Part shown: positions 16,165 to 24,519 of the stretch, piece after piece | Layout of the letters: each line of letters begins with the position of its first letter | How positions within the stretch are numbered: position 1 is the stretch's first letter | NCBI GenBank assembly: GCA_003045865.1 | Contig: PZPB01000020.1 | Coordinates: forward strand, 1-37,786 | Length of the DNA: 37,786 bases | Source: Bacteroidota bacterium | GTDB taxonomy: Bacteria; Bacteroidota; Bacteroidia; Flavobacteriales; Schleiferiaceae | Reading direction: 5' to 3' | The notes under the pieces: model-generated | The model's database searches: none | What the model saw: only the letters and a program-made list of their open reading frames with translations | What the model was told of the DNA's origin: nothing | Program-made: the position numbers and the translations under genes

Positions 16165-17508
16165 ATGGAAAATCAATTAAACGCGGTTTCCCCGATAGAC
16201 GGGCGCTATCGCAAAGTAACTAAAAAGCTTAGCAATTATTTCTCAGAATTTGCTCTTATTCAATATCGGGTGCGGGTTGAAGTTGAATATTTCATTAGCC
16301 TCTGTGAGCTGCCTTTGCCGCAATTAGCGACTTTTGATAAGCAACGCTTCAACGATTTAAGAGACCTTTATTTAGATTTTAGTCTTGCTGACGCAGAAGC
16401 AATTAAAAAGATTGAACAAACTACCAATCACGACGTGAAAGCGGTAGAGTACTTTATAAAAGAACACTTTAGCCGCCTTGGCCTCGAGCAATTTCAAGAG
16501 TTTATCCATTTTGGTTTAACCTCGCAAGACATTAATAATACGGCGATCCCGCTTAGTATTAAAGAATTTATTGAGGAAGACTATACCTCCATTTTAGGAG
16601 ATCTTATTGTTAGTCTTACCAATATGGCCGAAGAGTGGTCGGATATCCCCATGTTGGCCCGAACCCACGGACAGCCTGCGTCCCCTACTATTTTGGGAAA
16701 AGAAATAATGGTTTTTGTGGAGCGCTTGGATCAGCAGATGCGCTTGCTACGCCATATTCCTCACTCGGCTAAATTTGGTGGCGCTACAGGGAACTTTAAC
16801 GCTCATAACCTAGCCTACCCAAACACCGATTGGCATGGCTTTGCCCAAGAGTTTGTTGAAGAAAACTTGGGTTTACAGCATTCTTGGCCTACCACGCAAA
16901 TTGAGCACTACGATAATATGGCCGCGCTTTTCGATTGTATGAAGCGTATCAATACTATAATTATGGACTTAGATCGCGATATGTGGACCTACATATCGAT
17001 GGAGTACTTTAAGCAGAAAATTAAAGAAGGTGAAGTAGGCTCTTCTGCCATGCCGCACAAAGTTAACCCGATTGACTTTGAAAACAGCGAAGGAAACTTA
17101 GGCATTGCCAATGCTCTATTTGAGCACCTAGCCGCTAAACTTCCTCTTTCACGCTTACAGCGCGATTTAACCGATAGTACTGTTTTACGTAATGTGGGGG
17201 TTCCTTTTGGTCATACCATCATTGCGATCAACTCTACCTTGAAAGGACTTAATAAATTACTGCTCAACAAAAAAGCTTTGGAAGCCGATTTAGAAAGAAA
17301 CTGGGCGGTAGTAGCAGAAGGCATTCAAAATATTTTGCGTCGCGAAGGCTACCCTAAGCCATACGAAGCGCTGAAGTCACTTACACGCACCAATAAGGCC
17401 ATCGATGAACAAGCCATTGCAGAATTTATTGGAGGTTTAGATGTTAGCCCTGAAATTAAAGCGGAACTAATAGCAATTCGTCCCGAAAATTACGTGGGAA
17501 GAGCTTAA
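16165..17508 (+). CDS. purB: Adenylosuccinate lyase
   Basis: A 447-residue enzyme of purine synthesis that removes fumarate from SAICAR and from adenylosuccinate. It starts MENQLNAVSPIDGRYRKV, the typical N-terminus. TNHDVKAVEYFI (about 90-101), ARTHGQPASPT (about 168-178) and the superfamily signature SSAMPHKVNPIDFEN (about 293-307), with its flexible catalytic loop, are all intact. The sequence resembles the longer gamma-proteobacterial type of PurB. It is a single gene with a -7 box at 16138-16145 and a terminator at 17579-17614. Confidence 0.95.
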   Translation: MENQLNAVSPIDGRYRKVTKKLSNYFSEFALIQYRVRVEVEYFISLCELPLPQLATFDKQRFNDLRDLYLDFSLADAEAIKKIEQTTNHDVKAVEYFIKEHFSRLGLEQFQEFIHFGLTSQDINNTAIPLSIKEFIEEDYTSILGDLIVSLTNMAEEWSDIPMLARTHGQPASPTILGKEIMVFVERLDQQMRLLRHIPHSAKFGGATGNFNAHNLAYPNTDWHGFAQEFVEENLGLQHSWPTTQIEHYDNMAALFDCMKRINTIIMDLDRDMWTYISMEYFKQKIKEGEVGSSAMPHKVNPIDFENSEGNLGIANALFEHLAAKLPLSRLQRDLTDSTVLRNVGVPFGHTIIAINSTLKGLNKLLLNKKALEADLERNWAVVAEGIQNILRREGYPKPYEALKSLTRTNKAIDEQAIAEFIGGLDVSPEIKAELIAIRPENYVGRA

Positions 17509-17578
17509 TTCGCATTATCAATTGGAGAGAAAGAGACTAAATTCCACGAGGAAATAGAACTCCAAAAAAACTTTCGGA

Positions 17579-17614
17579 AAAAGGCGGTTTCATGCTAGAA
17601 GCCGCTTTTTTTTT
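17579..17614 (+). terminator. Rho-independent terminator after purB
   Basis: A 13-bp stem with two wobble pairs (17579-17591 with 17598-17610), loop ATGCTA, followed by T to 17614. Confidence 0.85.
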
Positions 17615-17661
17615 GCTTTATTGGAAGCAGTTTAACAATTTAGACTGAATATAAAATAAAA

Positions 17662-17706
17662 GCTTTCTAATAGAGGCAATTAGAAAGCCGCCGTTTACTA
17701 TTTTTG
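17662..17706 (+). promoter_or_regulatory. Aconitase promoter with an inverted repeat
   Basis: TATTTTTG at 17699-17706 fits the -7 consensus and lies 24 bases before the ATG at 17731. Just upstream a perfect 9-bp inverted repeat (GCTTTCTAA 17662-17670, TTAGAAAGC 17680-17688) covers the place expected for the -33 contact. It has no T-run and is separate from the purB terminator, so an operator is the better reading. Confidence 0.6.
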
Positions 17707-17730
17707 CGAACCTTGAAAAAATCCAACAAC

Positions 17731-19998
17731 ATGATTTTTGATATCGAAATGATCAAAAAGGTTTACGCCAAATTTCCCGAGCGCGTTGCTGCTGCTCGCA
17801 AAATTACTGGTGGACCTCTTACCCTAGCGGAAAAAATTCTTTATGCCCACCTGTGGGATGATAACAACAATACAGCTCATACGAGAGGTAAAAGCTACGT
17901 AGACTTTGCCCCTGATCGTGTGGCCATGCAAGACGCCACTGCGCAGATGGCCCTATTGCAGTTTATGCAATCAGGACGTAAAAAAGCCGCTGTGCCTTCA
18001 ACTGTGCATTGTGATCACCTTATTCAGGCTGAAACGGGTGCGGTAGCCGATTTAAAAAACGCCAAGCAAAAGAGCTCGGAGGTTTTTGATTTCCTTCAAT
18101 CTGTATCGAATAAATTTGGTATTGGTTTTTGGGAACCAGGCGGTGGTATTATTCACCAAGTAGTCTTAGAAAACTACGCTTTTCCTGGCGGAATGATGAT
18201 CGGTACCGATTCGCATACTGTAAATGCGGGTGGCCTCGGAATGGTGGCTATTGGTGTAGGTGGTGCGGATGCGGTAGACGTTATGGCTGGTATGCCTTGG
18301 GAACTTAAATTCCCTAAGCTTATTGGCGTGAAATTAACAGGAAAACTATCTGGCTGGACCGCCAGTAAAGACGTAATCTTAAAATTAGCTGGTATCCTAA
18401 CTGTAAAAGGTGGAACAGGTGCCATTGTAGAATATTTCGGACCGGGTGCGAAGTCATTAAGCTGCACCGGTAAAGGAACCATTTGTAATATGGGTGCCGA
18501 AATTGGTGCTACCACTTCTACCTTTGGTTACGATAATAAAATGGGCGATTACCTACGTGGTACTGGCCGTGCAGAAGTAGCTGATGCTGCCGATGCTATT
18601 GCAGAACACCTTACGGGAGATGAGGAAGTATACAATAACCCGGAAGCTTATTTCGATCAGGTTATTGAAATTGACCTTAGCACCTTAGAGCCACATATCA
18701 ACGGACCCTTTACACCCGATAGAGCTACACCAATTAGCCAGTTTGCTAAAGAGGTAGAAGCCAATGGCTGGCCTAAAGAATTAGAAGTAGGTTTAATTGG
18801 TTCTTGTACCAACTCTTCTTATGAAGACTTAACACGTGCCGCCTCGATTGCCCAGCAGGCCATCGATAAAAACCTGACTGTACGTTCTGAATTCACCATT
18901 ACGCCTGGTAGTGAGCAAGTTCGATTTACTGCAGATCGTGATGGACTTTTAGAAAAATTCAACGCCATGGGTGGGGTAGTAATGGCGAATGCTTGTGGAC
19001 CATGTATTGGTCAGTGGGCACGCCATACCGACGATCCTACTCGTAAAAACTCAATTATCACTTCTTTCAACCGAAATTTCGCGAAGCGTAACGACGGTAA
19101 TCCTAATACCCACAGTTTTGTGGCTAGCCCGGAGATTGTAACGGCTATGGCCATTGCCGGGGATATGACTTTTAATCCATTAACCGATACGCTGACCAAC
19201 GAAAAAGGTGAGCAAGTGAAATTGGATGAGCCATTAGGAATTGAGATGCCTCCTGCTGGTTTTGCCGTGGAAAACAACGGTTACCACGAGCCTGCCGCTG
19301 ACGGAAGTAATGTAACTATTCGAGTGGCTGAAAAATCAGAACGTTTACAGTTATTAGATCCTTTCCAAGCTTGGGATGGTAAAAATATTGAAGGCATGCG
19401 CCTAATTATTAAGGCGAAAGGTAAATGTACTACCGACCATATCTCTATGGCTGGCCCTTGGTTACGTTTCCGTGGTCACTTAGATAATATTTCTAATAAC
19501 ACTTTAACAGGTGCTATTAATTATTTCAACGATGAGCCAGGGCGCGTTAAAAACCTTTTAACCGGTGAAGAAGGTACTGTGCCCGATATACAGAGAGCTT
19601 ATAAAGCAGCCGGAATCCCAACAATTGTTGTAGGTGATCATAACTACGGCGAAGGAAGCTCACGCGAGCATGCCGCCATGCAGCCGCGTCACTTAGGAAT
19701 GAGAATCGTATTGGTAAAATCTTTTGCCCGTATCCACGAAACCAATCTTAAGAAGCAAGGTATGCTTGGCCTTACTTTCCAAAATGAAGCGGACTACGAT
19801 TTGTTCCGTGAAGATGACATCATCGACACAGTAGATCTAGATCAATTTCAAGAGGGCAAAGCCTTACAATTGAGATTGAAACATGCCGATGGTAGTGAAG
19901 ACTTAATTACCGTTGATCATACTTACAATGATTCACAAATAGCTTGGTTTAAAGCTGGTAGCGCTCTTAATAAAATTAAAAGCGACCTTAAAGCTTAA
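17731..19998 (+). CDS. acn: Aconitate hydratase (mitochondrial-type)
   Basis: A 755-residue TCA-cycle enzyme that interconverts citrate and isocitrate with a 4Fe-4S cluster. The cluster Cys residues are in [15 protein letters not shown] (about Cys361) and [11 protein letters not shown] (about Cys421 and Cys424). The [15 protein letters not shown] block (about 152-166) and the C-terminal swivel domain with [15 protein letters not shown] (near 637-651) contain the expected active-site residues. The length equals eukaryotic mitochondrial aconitase. The ATG at 17731 is chosen because the TTG at 17704 lies inside the -7 box. Single gene, ended by a strong terminator. Confidence 0.95.
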   Translation: MIFDIEMIKKVYAKFPERVAAARKITGGPLTLAEKILYAHLWDDNNNTAHTRGKSYVDFAPDRVAMQDATAQMALLQFMQSGRKKAAVPSTVHCDHLIQAETGAVADLKNAKQKSSEVFDFLQSVSNKFGIGFWEPGGGIIHQVVLENYAFPGGMMIGTDSHTVNAGGLGMVAIGVGGADAVDVMAGMPWELKFPKLIGVKLTGKLSGWTASKDVILKLAGILTVKGGTGAIVEYFGPGAKSLSCTGKGTICNMGAEIGATTSTFGYDNKMGDYLRGTGRAEVADAADAIAEHLTGDEEVYNNPEAYFDQVIEIDLSTLEPHINGPFTPDRATPISQFAKEVEANGWPKELEVGLIGSCTNSSYEDLTRAASIAQQAIDKNLTVRSEFTITPGSEQVRFTADRDGLLEKFNAMGGVVMANACGPCIGQWARHTDDPTRKNSIITSFNRNFAKRNDGNPNTHSFVASPEIVTAMAIAGDMTFNPLTDTLTNEKGEQVKLDEPLGIEMPPAGFAVENNGYHEPAADGSNVTIRVAEKSERLQLLDPFQAWDGKNIEGMRLIIKAKGKCTTDHISMAGPWLRFRGHLDNISNNTLTGAINYFNDEPGRVKNLLTGEEGTVPDIQRAYKAAGIPTIVVGDHNYGEGSSREHAAMQPRHLGMRIVLVKSFARIHETNLKKQGMLGLTFQNEADYDLFREDDIIDTVDLDQFQEGKALQLRLKHADGSEDLITVDHTYNDSQIAWFKAGSALNKIKSDLKA

Positions 19999-20021
19999 AC
20001 TTTAGCAAGCCTAATTAAGAG

Positions 20022-20059
20022 ATCCCTCTCAGCCATTTTGCTGAGAGGGATTTTTTTTT
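20022..20059 (+). terminator. Rho-independent terminator after aconitase
   Basis: A 12-bp perfect stem (20022-20033 with 20040-20051) followed by T to 20059. Confidence 0.92.
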
Positions 20060-20100
20060 GACTTTTCTCCTAAAAGTAATGAAAATCACAAATTGTTAAT

Positions 20101-20274
20101 TATATTTGCATTGTTAATAGTAAAGCTATCATATACGCGTTTAACGCATTTCTATTGTTAGTAACACTATAAAGGAAATTTAATTGAATTGGCGACTAGC
20201 CTATCCCACTAAAGATAGCTTGGTTGGTTTAACTCTCTCGCTCCTTTTTCTTAAGGACGGGAGAGTTTCTTTTT
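20101..20274 (+). ncRNA. Possible small RNA unit: -7 box, paired region, terminator
   Basis: TATATTTG at 20101-20108 fits the -7 box, though no -33 TTTG is at the usual distance. About 160 bases follow with no credible ORF. AAGCTATC (20123-20130) can pair with GATAGCTT (20214-20221), or CTATC (20201-20205) with GATAG (20214-20218). The unit ends in a terminator-like hairpin at 20231-20267. I do not recognise a known RNA family. The remaining bases of this gene-free stretch, 20275-20380, show nothing. Confidence 0.4.
20231..20274 (+). terminator. Orphan terminator-like hairpin
   Basis: AACTCTCTCG (20231-20240) pairs with CGGGAGAGTT (20258-20267, one T-G), extended after a one-base bulge by TCCTT (20242-20246) with AAGGA (20253-20257), followed by a T-rich tract to 20274. 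It is not the end of any coding gene, since aconitase has its own terminator 180 bp upstream. Confidence 0.7.
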
Positions 20275-20380
20275 AGGAACCTTTTCTAGTAACGATTGCC
20301 TTCATTCTAAGTCTATTATAAAAAGAACTAAGACAAGTCAATTCCCTCTAGTGAGGCAAGCCCACTCTTTACCTTTCCAC

Positions 20381-20388
20381 TATCTTTG
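20381..20388 (+). promoter_or_regulatory. -7 box of the type IX cargo gene
   Basis: TATCTTTG fits TAnnTTTG, 69 bases before the preferred ATG at 20458. The -33 element is not convincing. Confidence 0.5.
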
Positions 20389-20457
20389 CAAAAATTCTGT
20401 TAGTCGCTAACCTACTAAGCTTAAGCATCGTTATACTAGCAGATGAAAACTAAAGTC

Positions 20458-21498
20458 ATGAAAAAAATTATTACCCTTTGTTTTGCCCTTGCGGCGTTAA
20501 GCGCACAAGCTCAAAACTTCTCACCTACTCTTAATCGAAATTTCGAGTTGATTTTTGTAGACTATTTGATGCCTTACAATACCCTAATCAATATCGACCC
20601 CAGTACTAACCCAGTGGATACTTTCGGTTTCGTTGAAGTATTAAAAAATGCCAATGGCGCCTATTTACAAGGTCGTGAATTTGAATATGGCAGCTTAGTA
20701 AGTAGCTGGTTATGTTCGAATAATGGTAACGTAAACACCGTTTACATGACAAATCCCATGAATGGCGACACGATGCAAATGGATAAAATTCATCGTGATG
20801 CCCAAGGAAGGGATACACTTTACCAAACCTATTACGACACTACCTTTCCTGCTACTGGAAGCCTAATCTTAAGTGAGGAATTACGTCTTTTTTATGGACC
20901 GCATGGCGTAGATAGTGCTGCGATTTCTGAAGTAAATGGCGGTCTTGGATTTGGTAATAATATCAACTATACCGTTTATCGCAATGCCCAAAACATGGTA
21001 GACTCACTGGTGGCTGATATTGAATTTATGGGCAGCAAATTTCCCATTCAAACCTTGATCTATTTCACATCAAACAATCAATTGGATAGTATCAACCTTA
21101 AAAACACCCTTTCGGGAGAAGTGGAAGAACAAGTGCGTGTTACTAATAATAGTAATGGACTAGTGGAGAAATTTTTCATCTACGAAAGAGGTAATAATAA
21201 TGCTTGGACTCTTTATGATGAGTATCACCTTAGTATCAATACCTTTTTCAGCTTAAGTCAAAAATCTGCTTTAAGCTTAAATCTTTACCCTAACCCAAGC
21301 CAAGGTTTACTAAATTTAAATAACCCCCTATCGGCTGATCTTAAAATCTTCAATTTAAATGGAGAGCTTGTTTGGGAGCAAAGTAGATTAAGCCCACAAA
21401 GCCAAGTTAATCTGAAATCGGTAGCTAAAGGTTTCTACCTTGCTCAGATTCGTTTAAGCGATGGCAGCTTTTACAGCGAAAAAATCTTATTGAATTAA
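20458..21498 (+). CDS. Secreted protein with type IX C-terminal sorting domain
   Basis: A 346-residue exported protein. Starting at the ATG of 20458 it has a clean signal peptide (MKKIITLCFALAALSAQAQ); the in-frame ATG at 20443 only adds MKTKV. The central 240 residues have no recognised domain and consist of beta-rich, Asn/Asp/Thr-rich sequence with short repeats of the type YDTTFP and MDKIHRDAQGRDTLYQTYY, like YD/RHS-style text-adaptor proteins. The last 75 residues form a type A sorting domain (LNLYPNPSQGLLNL to EKILLN). It should be secreted and surface attached through the type IX system. Single gene with its own terminator at 21515-21545. Confidence 0.85.
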   Translation: MKKIITLCFALAALSAQAQNFSPTLNRNFELIFVDYLMPYNTLINIDPSTNPVDTFGFVEVLKNANGAYLQGREFEYGSLVSSWLCSNNGNVNTVYMTNPMNGDTMQMDKIHRDAQGRDTLYQTYYDTTFPATGSLILSEELRLFYGPHGVDSAAISEVNGGLGFGNNINYTVYRNAQNMVDSLVADIEFMGSKFPIQTLIYFTSNNQLDSINLKNTLSGEVEEQVRVTNNSNGLVEKFFIYERGNNNAWTLYDEYHLSINTFFSLSQKSALSLNLYPNPSQGLLNLNNPLSADLKIFNLNGELVWEQSRLSPQSQVNLKSVAKGFYLAQIRLSDGSFYSEKILLN

Positions 21499-21514
21499 AA
21501 CCAAACTTCTTGCT

Positions 21515-21545
21515 AAAAGTCCGCCTTGTTGCGGACTTTTTTTTT
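21515..21545 (+). terminator. Rho-independent terminator after the type IX cargo gene
   Basis: A perfect 10-bp stem (21515-21524 with 21531-21540), loop CTTGTT, and T to 21545. Confidence 0.92.
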
Positions 21546-21704
21546 GACTTCGCCTTTACCCTAATACAAAAAACTTTTCTAAAATCTTGGCTCCCCAATC
21601 TAACCGAGTCCCTAAACCATAAATCTTAAAATACTTTCCGATAAACGAAATTATCACGGGGCGCTCTTGAAACTTATCATCTTTACACCTTAATACAAAG
21701 AGAC

Positions 21705-23441
21705 ATGAAGAAGAATGTAATTTTTGGACTTAGCCTTCTAGCTTTGGTAGCGTGTAATAAAGAAGACAACCAAGCCATTCAAAACGCCGCAGGAGAGCAA
21801 AATGTTAATTCTATGCAAGAGCTTAAAGTAGCAGATAACTTTAATTGGTCTGCTTCTTTTCAGTCTAAGCTAGAAGTTACCTTCACTAATCCGCATAACC
21901 TTTCGGTAGAAGAGGAACTAATTTACATTCTCGATAATAATGATAATACTCTGGCTAAAACTAGAGTTAGAAATGGTTTAGCCTCTTTTGACGTTTACTT
22001 ACCTTCTAACGGTCAGTATAGTTTATACCTTCCTTTTACCTGTCATCAACAAACCCTAAGTAAGCAAGCGAAACAAAACTTCGATCTTAGTCAGAAAATG
22101 ACAGGAAAAAGAGGAACTCAGTTCAACAAAACTAACAGTAGTTCTTGCACGGTATGCGAAACACCCATGACTAACAATCTTGCTGAACTACCTGTTCTTC
22201 CTTTAGGACGTCAAACCATCATTTCACAAAATTCTGTTCCAGGATGGCAAACTACCGCTACTGACGGAAAAATCGAAATTTGGTCTACTGGCTTTGGTGG
22301 TGTAACAGCCCAAGAAGGCAATCAGTTTTTTGAAATCAATGCCAACCGTCCAGATGCTTTATACCAAGAACTTTGCTTAGAGCCAGGCTCTACTATTTCT
22401 TGGTCCGTTTGGCATCGCGGTAGAGCGGGCGTTGATGTAGCTCAAGTTAAAATTGGGGGTTCATTAGCCACTGCTACAGTAGAAGCTACTATGACAAGTG
22501 GAAATTCTGCTTGGAACAATTATACTGGTACTTATGCCATTCCGGCCAATCAAACCACTACCCTATTTATTTTTGAAGCCGTAAGTGCTACTGGTGGTGG
22601 ATCAGTAGGCAACTTCCTTGATAATTTCCGTATCAGCTGCGACCAAGATGGCGATGGTGTGGCCGATATTAATGATGATTATCCAACCGACCCAAGTCGC
22701 GCTTACCGCAGTTTCTTCCCTAGTGCAGGAAAACAAATTGTTGCTTTTGAAGACTTATGGCCAGCTACCGGCGATTACGACTTCAACGATTTAGTTTTAA
22801 GCAATCAAGTTGAGATTAGCCACAACGCCAATAACGAATTAGTAGATGCTAAATTCGCCATAAGTATTGATGCAATTGGTGCTGGTTTAGCGAACGGAAT
22901 TGGCCTCATGCTCCGCGATGAAAGCAAAGCAGTATTAGCGAATGGTTCTATCACCTCTGTAAGTGGTAATGTAAGTTTAGACCCAGCTAATAACAGCGGA
23001 TTAATTGTAAGCAATGATGTTTTTGCAAGTATCAGCAGCTATTACCAAAACAATGGTAGTGGTCCCTCGAGAACTCCAGATACTCTAAAATTCACGGTAA
23101 ACTTTGGTGCCAATGCCGGTAGTGAATTATTACCTGAGCTATACCTTTTCCGCACTAACGACAGAGCTTTAGAAGTACACCGCAGTGGCTTCTCACCTTC
23201 CGCTGCTTTTGATGCGGCACGTGCAAATACCATTGACGATAATGGTGATTTTAAAACTGCCAATGGCTTACCATGGGGAATTGAAATTATTACGGAAACT
23301 TCTTACGATCATGCCTTAGAAAAAATTGACATGGTGCAAGCTTACCCCCAGTTTACTAGTTGGGCCGCATCGGGCGGAAGCCAAAACACATCGTGGTTCT
23401 TAAACCCGGATGCTGAAAAAGTATTCGACGCTAATCCCTAA
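21705..23441 (+). CDS. LruC-domain lipoprotein
   Basis: A 578-residue surface or periplasmic lipoprotein. Lipobox LLALVAC gives lipidated Cys17. Residues about 45-120 look like a beta-sandwich; 160-310 resemble a galactose-binding-like/DUF642-type domain (VPGWQTTATDGKIEIW, FFEINANRPDALYQELCLEPG). DQDGDGVADINDDYPTDPSRA near 314 is a thrombospondin-type-3-like calcium loop. From about 330 to the end is the LruC domain with DUF4842 (FEDLWPATGDYDFNDLVL). LruC proteins were first described in Leptospira; their function is unknown. Many paired Asp/Asn residues suggest calcium binding. Four Cys remain in the mature part, two in SSCTVCETP. Ended by a terminator at 23467-23499. Confidence 0.85.
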   Translation: MKKNVIFGLSLLALVACNKEDNQAIQNAAGEQNVNSMQELKVADNFNWSASFQSKLEVTFTNPHNLSVEEELIYILDNNDNTLAKTRVRNGLASFDVYLPSNGQYSLYLPFTCHQQTLSKQAKQNFDLSQKMTGKRGTQFNKTNSSSCTVCETPMTNNLAELPVLPLGRQTIISQNSVPGWQTTATDGKIEIWSTGFGGVTAQEGNQFFEINANRPDALYQELCLEPGSTISWSVWHRGRAGVDVAQVKIGGSLATATVEATMTSGNSAWNNYTGTYAIPANQTTTLFIFEAVSATGGGSVGNFLDNFRISCDQDGDGVADINDDYPTDPSRAYRSFFPSAGKQIVAFEDLWPATGDYDFNDLVLSNQVEISHNANNELVDAKFAISIDAIGAGLANGIGLMLRDESKAVLANGSITSVSGNVSLDPANNSGLIVSNDVFASISSYYQNNGSGPSRTPDTLKFTVNFGANAGSELLPELYLFRTNDRALEVHRSGFSPSAAFDAARANTIDDNGDFKTANGLPWGIEIITETSYDHALEKIDMVQAYPQFTSWAASGGSQNTSWFLNPDAEKVFDANP

Positions 23442-23466
23442 TCAAATCTTTGTATTGTAGAAAATA

Positions 23467-23499
23467 CCCTGTCTTTTTAAAGAGACGGGGATTTTTTTT
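23467..23499 (+). terminator. Rho-independent terminator after the LruC lipoprotein
   Basis: CCCTGTCT (23467-23474) pairs with AGACGGGG (23483-23490) with one T-G pair; T-run 23492-23499. Confidence 0.85.
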
Positions 23500-23531
23500 A
23501 TAAAATTCACGCATTCTGAGAAATTTGAACT

Positions 23532-23557
23532 TACTTTGTACTTCAAAGTACTTTTAA
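23532..23557 (+). promoter_or_regulatory. Operator/promoter copy 1 of the creD unit
   Basis: An inverted repeat TACTTTG, five bases, CAAAGTA (23532-23550) followed by CTTTTAA, ending just before the ATG at 23559. The same 25-base element with one mismatch is in front of creD (24484-24508). Its left arm overlaps a -7-like TTACTTTG, so a bound repressor would block the polymerase. The likely ligand is the winged-helix protein encoded in the operon (inference). Confidence 0.75.
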
Positions 23558-23558
23558 T

Positions 23559-24179
23559 ATGAATCAGGAAAAATACCTCCAAGACTTAGCTGAGATCAAA
23601 GAGATGATGAATCGCTCTTCGCGCTTTATATCCCTTAGCGGTTTATCGGGCGTATCAGCGGGTATTTTTGCTCTTATGGGTGCTTATGCTGCTTACGAAA
23701 CAGTATACAATAATCAGAACTATTTCGATTACCGTCATGCTTATATTACCCAAGAAAGTTTATTCCAATTAGTGCTAATTGCAGCTCTAACTTTAGTGGG
23801 AGCGATAGGAACGGGGATATATTTCACCACCCGCGAGAGTAAAAAACGCAAACAAAAAATTTGGGATTCGCAGAGTAAAAGGTTGCTTATTAACCTAGCC
23901 ATTCCCTTGTTTACGGGAGGATTTTTATCGCTTATTTTAATTCGAGAAGGACTAATAGGATTAGTGGCCCCGATGACTCTCATTTTTTACGGACTGGCCT
24001 TGGTTAATGCTAGTAAATACACCTTAGGGGAATTGAGAAGTTTGGGGATTTTAGAAATCATTTTGGGTTTAGTGGGCTGTATTTTCATCGGTTATGGCCT
24101 CGTTTTTTGGGCAATCGGCTTCGGCATTTTGCACATCGCTTATGGTTTAGTAATGCACTTTAAATACCAACAAGCGTGA
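23559..24179 (+). CDS. Four- to five-helix membrane protein of the creD unit
   Basis: A 206-residue inner-membrane protein of unknown function. An N-terminal amphipathic stretch (MNQEKYLQDLAEIKEMMNRS) is followed by hydrophobic segments at about 23-45, 67-90, 108-125, 128-150 and 160-200, with a Lys/Arg-rich cytoplasmic loop (TTRESKKRKQKIWDSQSKR) between the second and third. Proteins of this shape are repeatedly found before a winged-helix regulator and creD in Bacteroidota (family knowledge). Its stop overlaps the GTG start of the regulator by four bases, so translation is coupled. It could be a sensor that holds the regulator at the membrane, but no such domain is visible. Confidence 0.8.
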   Translation: MNQEKYLQDLAEIKEMMNRSSRFISLSGLSGVSAGIFALMGAYAAYETVYNNQNYFDYRHAYITQESLFQLVLIAALTLVGAIGTGIYFTTRESKKRKQKIWDSQSKRLLINLAIPLFTGGFLSLILIREGLIGLVAPMTLIFYGLALVNASKYTLGELRSLGILEIILGLVGCIFIGYGLVFWAIGFGILHIAYGLVMHFKYQQA

Positions 24180-24466
24180 AAAACATACTCAAAGATTTAA
24201 ATAAGGCCTTCGAAAATAAAATTCGCTTGGCCATTATGTCGGCCCTGTTGGTGAACGATTATCTAGACTTTAACAGCCTGAAGGATTTGCTAGATGTTAC
24301 CGACGGTAATTTAGCCAGCCATCTAAAATCGCTGGAAACAAAAAACTACGTCAGCTTTAAAAAAGAGTTTTTAAATCGGAAATCGCATACCAAGTATTCG
24401 GCTACCGAAGAAGGCAAATTGGCTTTTAAACTGCACATTCAAGCAATCGAGAAATTACTGAAATAA
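24176..24466 (+). CDS. Winged-helix transcriptional regulator
   Basis: A 96-residue DNA-binding protein of the small winged-helix type (MarR/ArsR-like, PF13601-like). LDFNSLKDLLDVTDGNLASHLKSLETKNYVSFKKEF (about 30-65) is the helix-turn-helix and start of the wing, and TKYSATEEGKLAFKLHIQAIEKLL ends the domain. There is no ligand or metal site (no Cys). It starts with GTG at 24176 inside the stop of the preceding gene. The identical palindromes before this operon and before creD suggest that it represses both, including itself. Which signal releases it is unknown. Confidence 0.85.
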   Translation: MKNILKDLNKAFENKIRLAIMSALLVNDYLDFNSLKDLLDVTDGNLASHLKSLETKNYVSFKKEFLNRKSHTKYSATEEGKLAFKLHIQAIEKLLK

Positions 24467-24483
24467 TATTTTTTTACCTAATC

Positions 24484-24508
24484 ACTTTGTAATTCAAAGT
24501 ACTTTTAA
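24484..24508 (+). promoter_or_regulatory. Operator/promoter copy 2, in front of creD
   Basis: ACTTTG, TAATT, CAAAGT followed by ACTTTTAA: 24 of 25 bases identical to 23533-23557. It ends 11 bases before the creD ATG at 24520, whereas copy 1 ends one base before its ATG. The left arm again forms a TCACTTTG -7-like box. Confidence 0.75.
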
Positions 24509-24519
24509 ATAATAGAGAA

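Noticed and set aside
17704-17730. Longer aconitase from a TTG at 17704
   Set aside because: The TTG overlaps the -7 box, and the protein family begins at MIFDIEMI.
20443-20457. Earlier ATG for the type IX cargo gene
   Set aside because: The ATG at 20458 starts directly with a standard signal peptide; the earlier one only adds five residues. It cannot be fully excluded.
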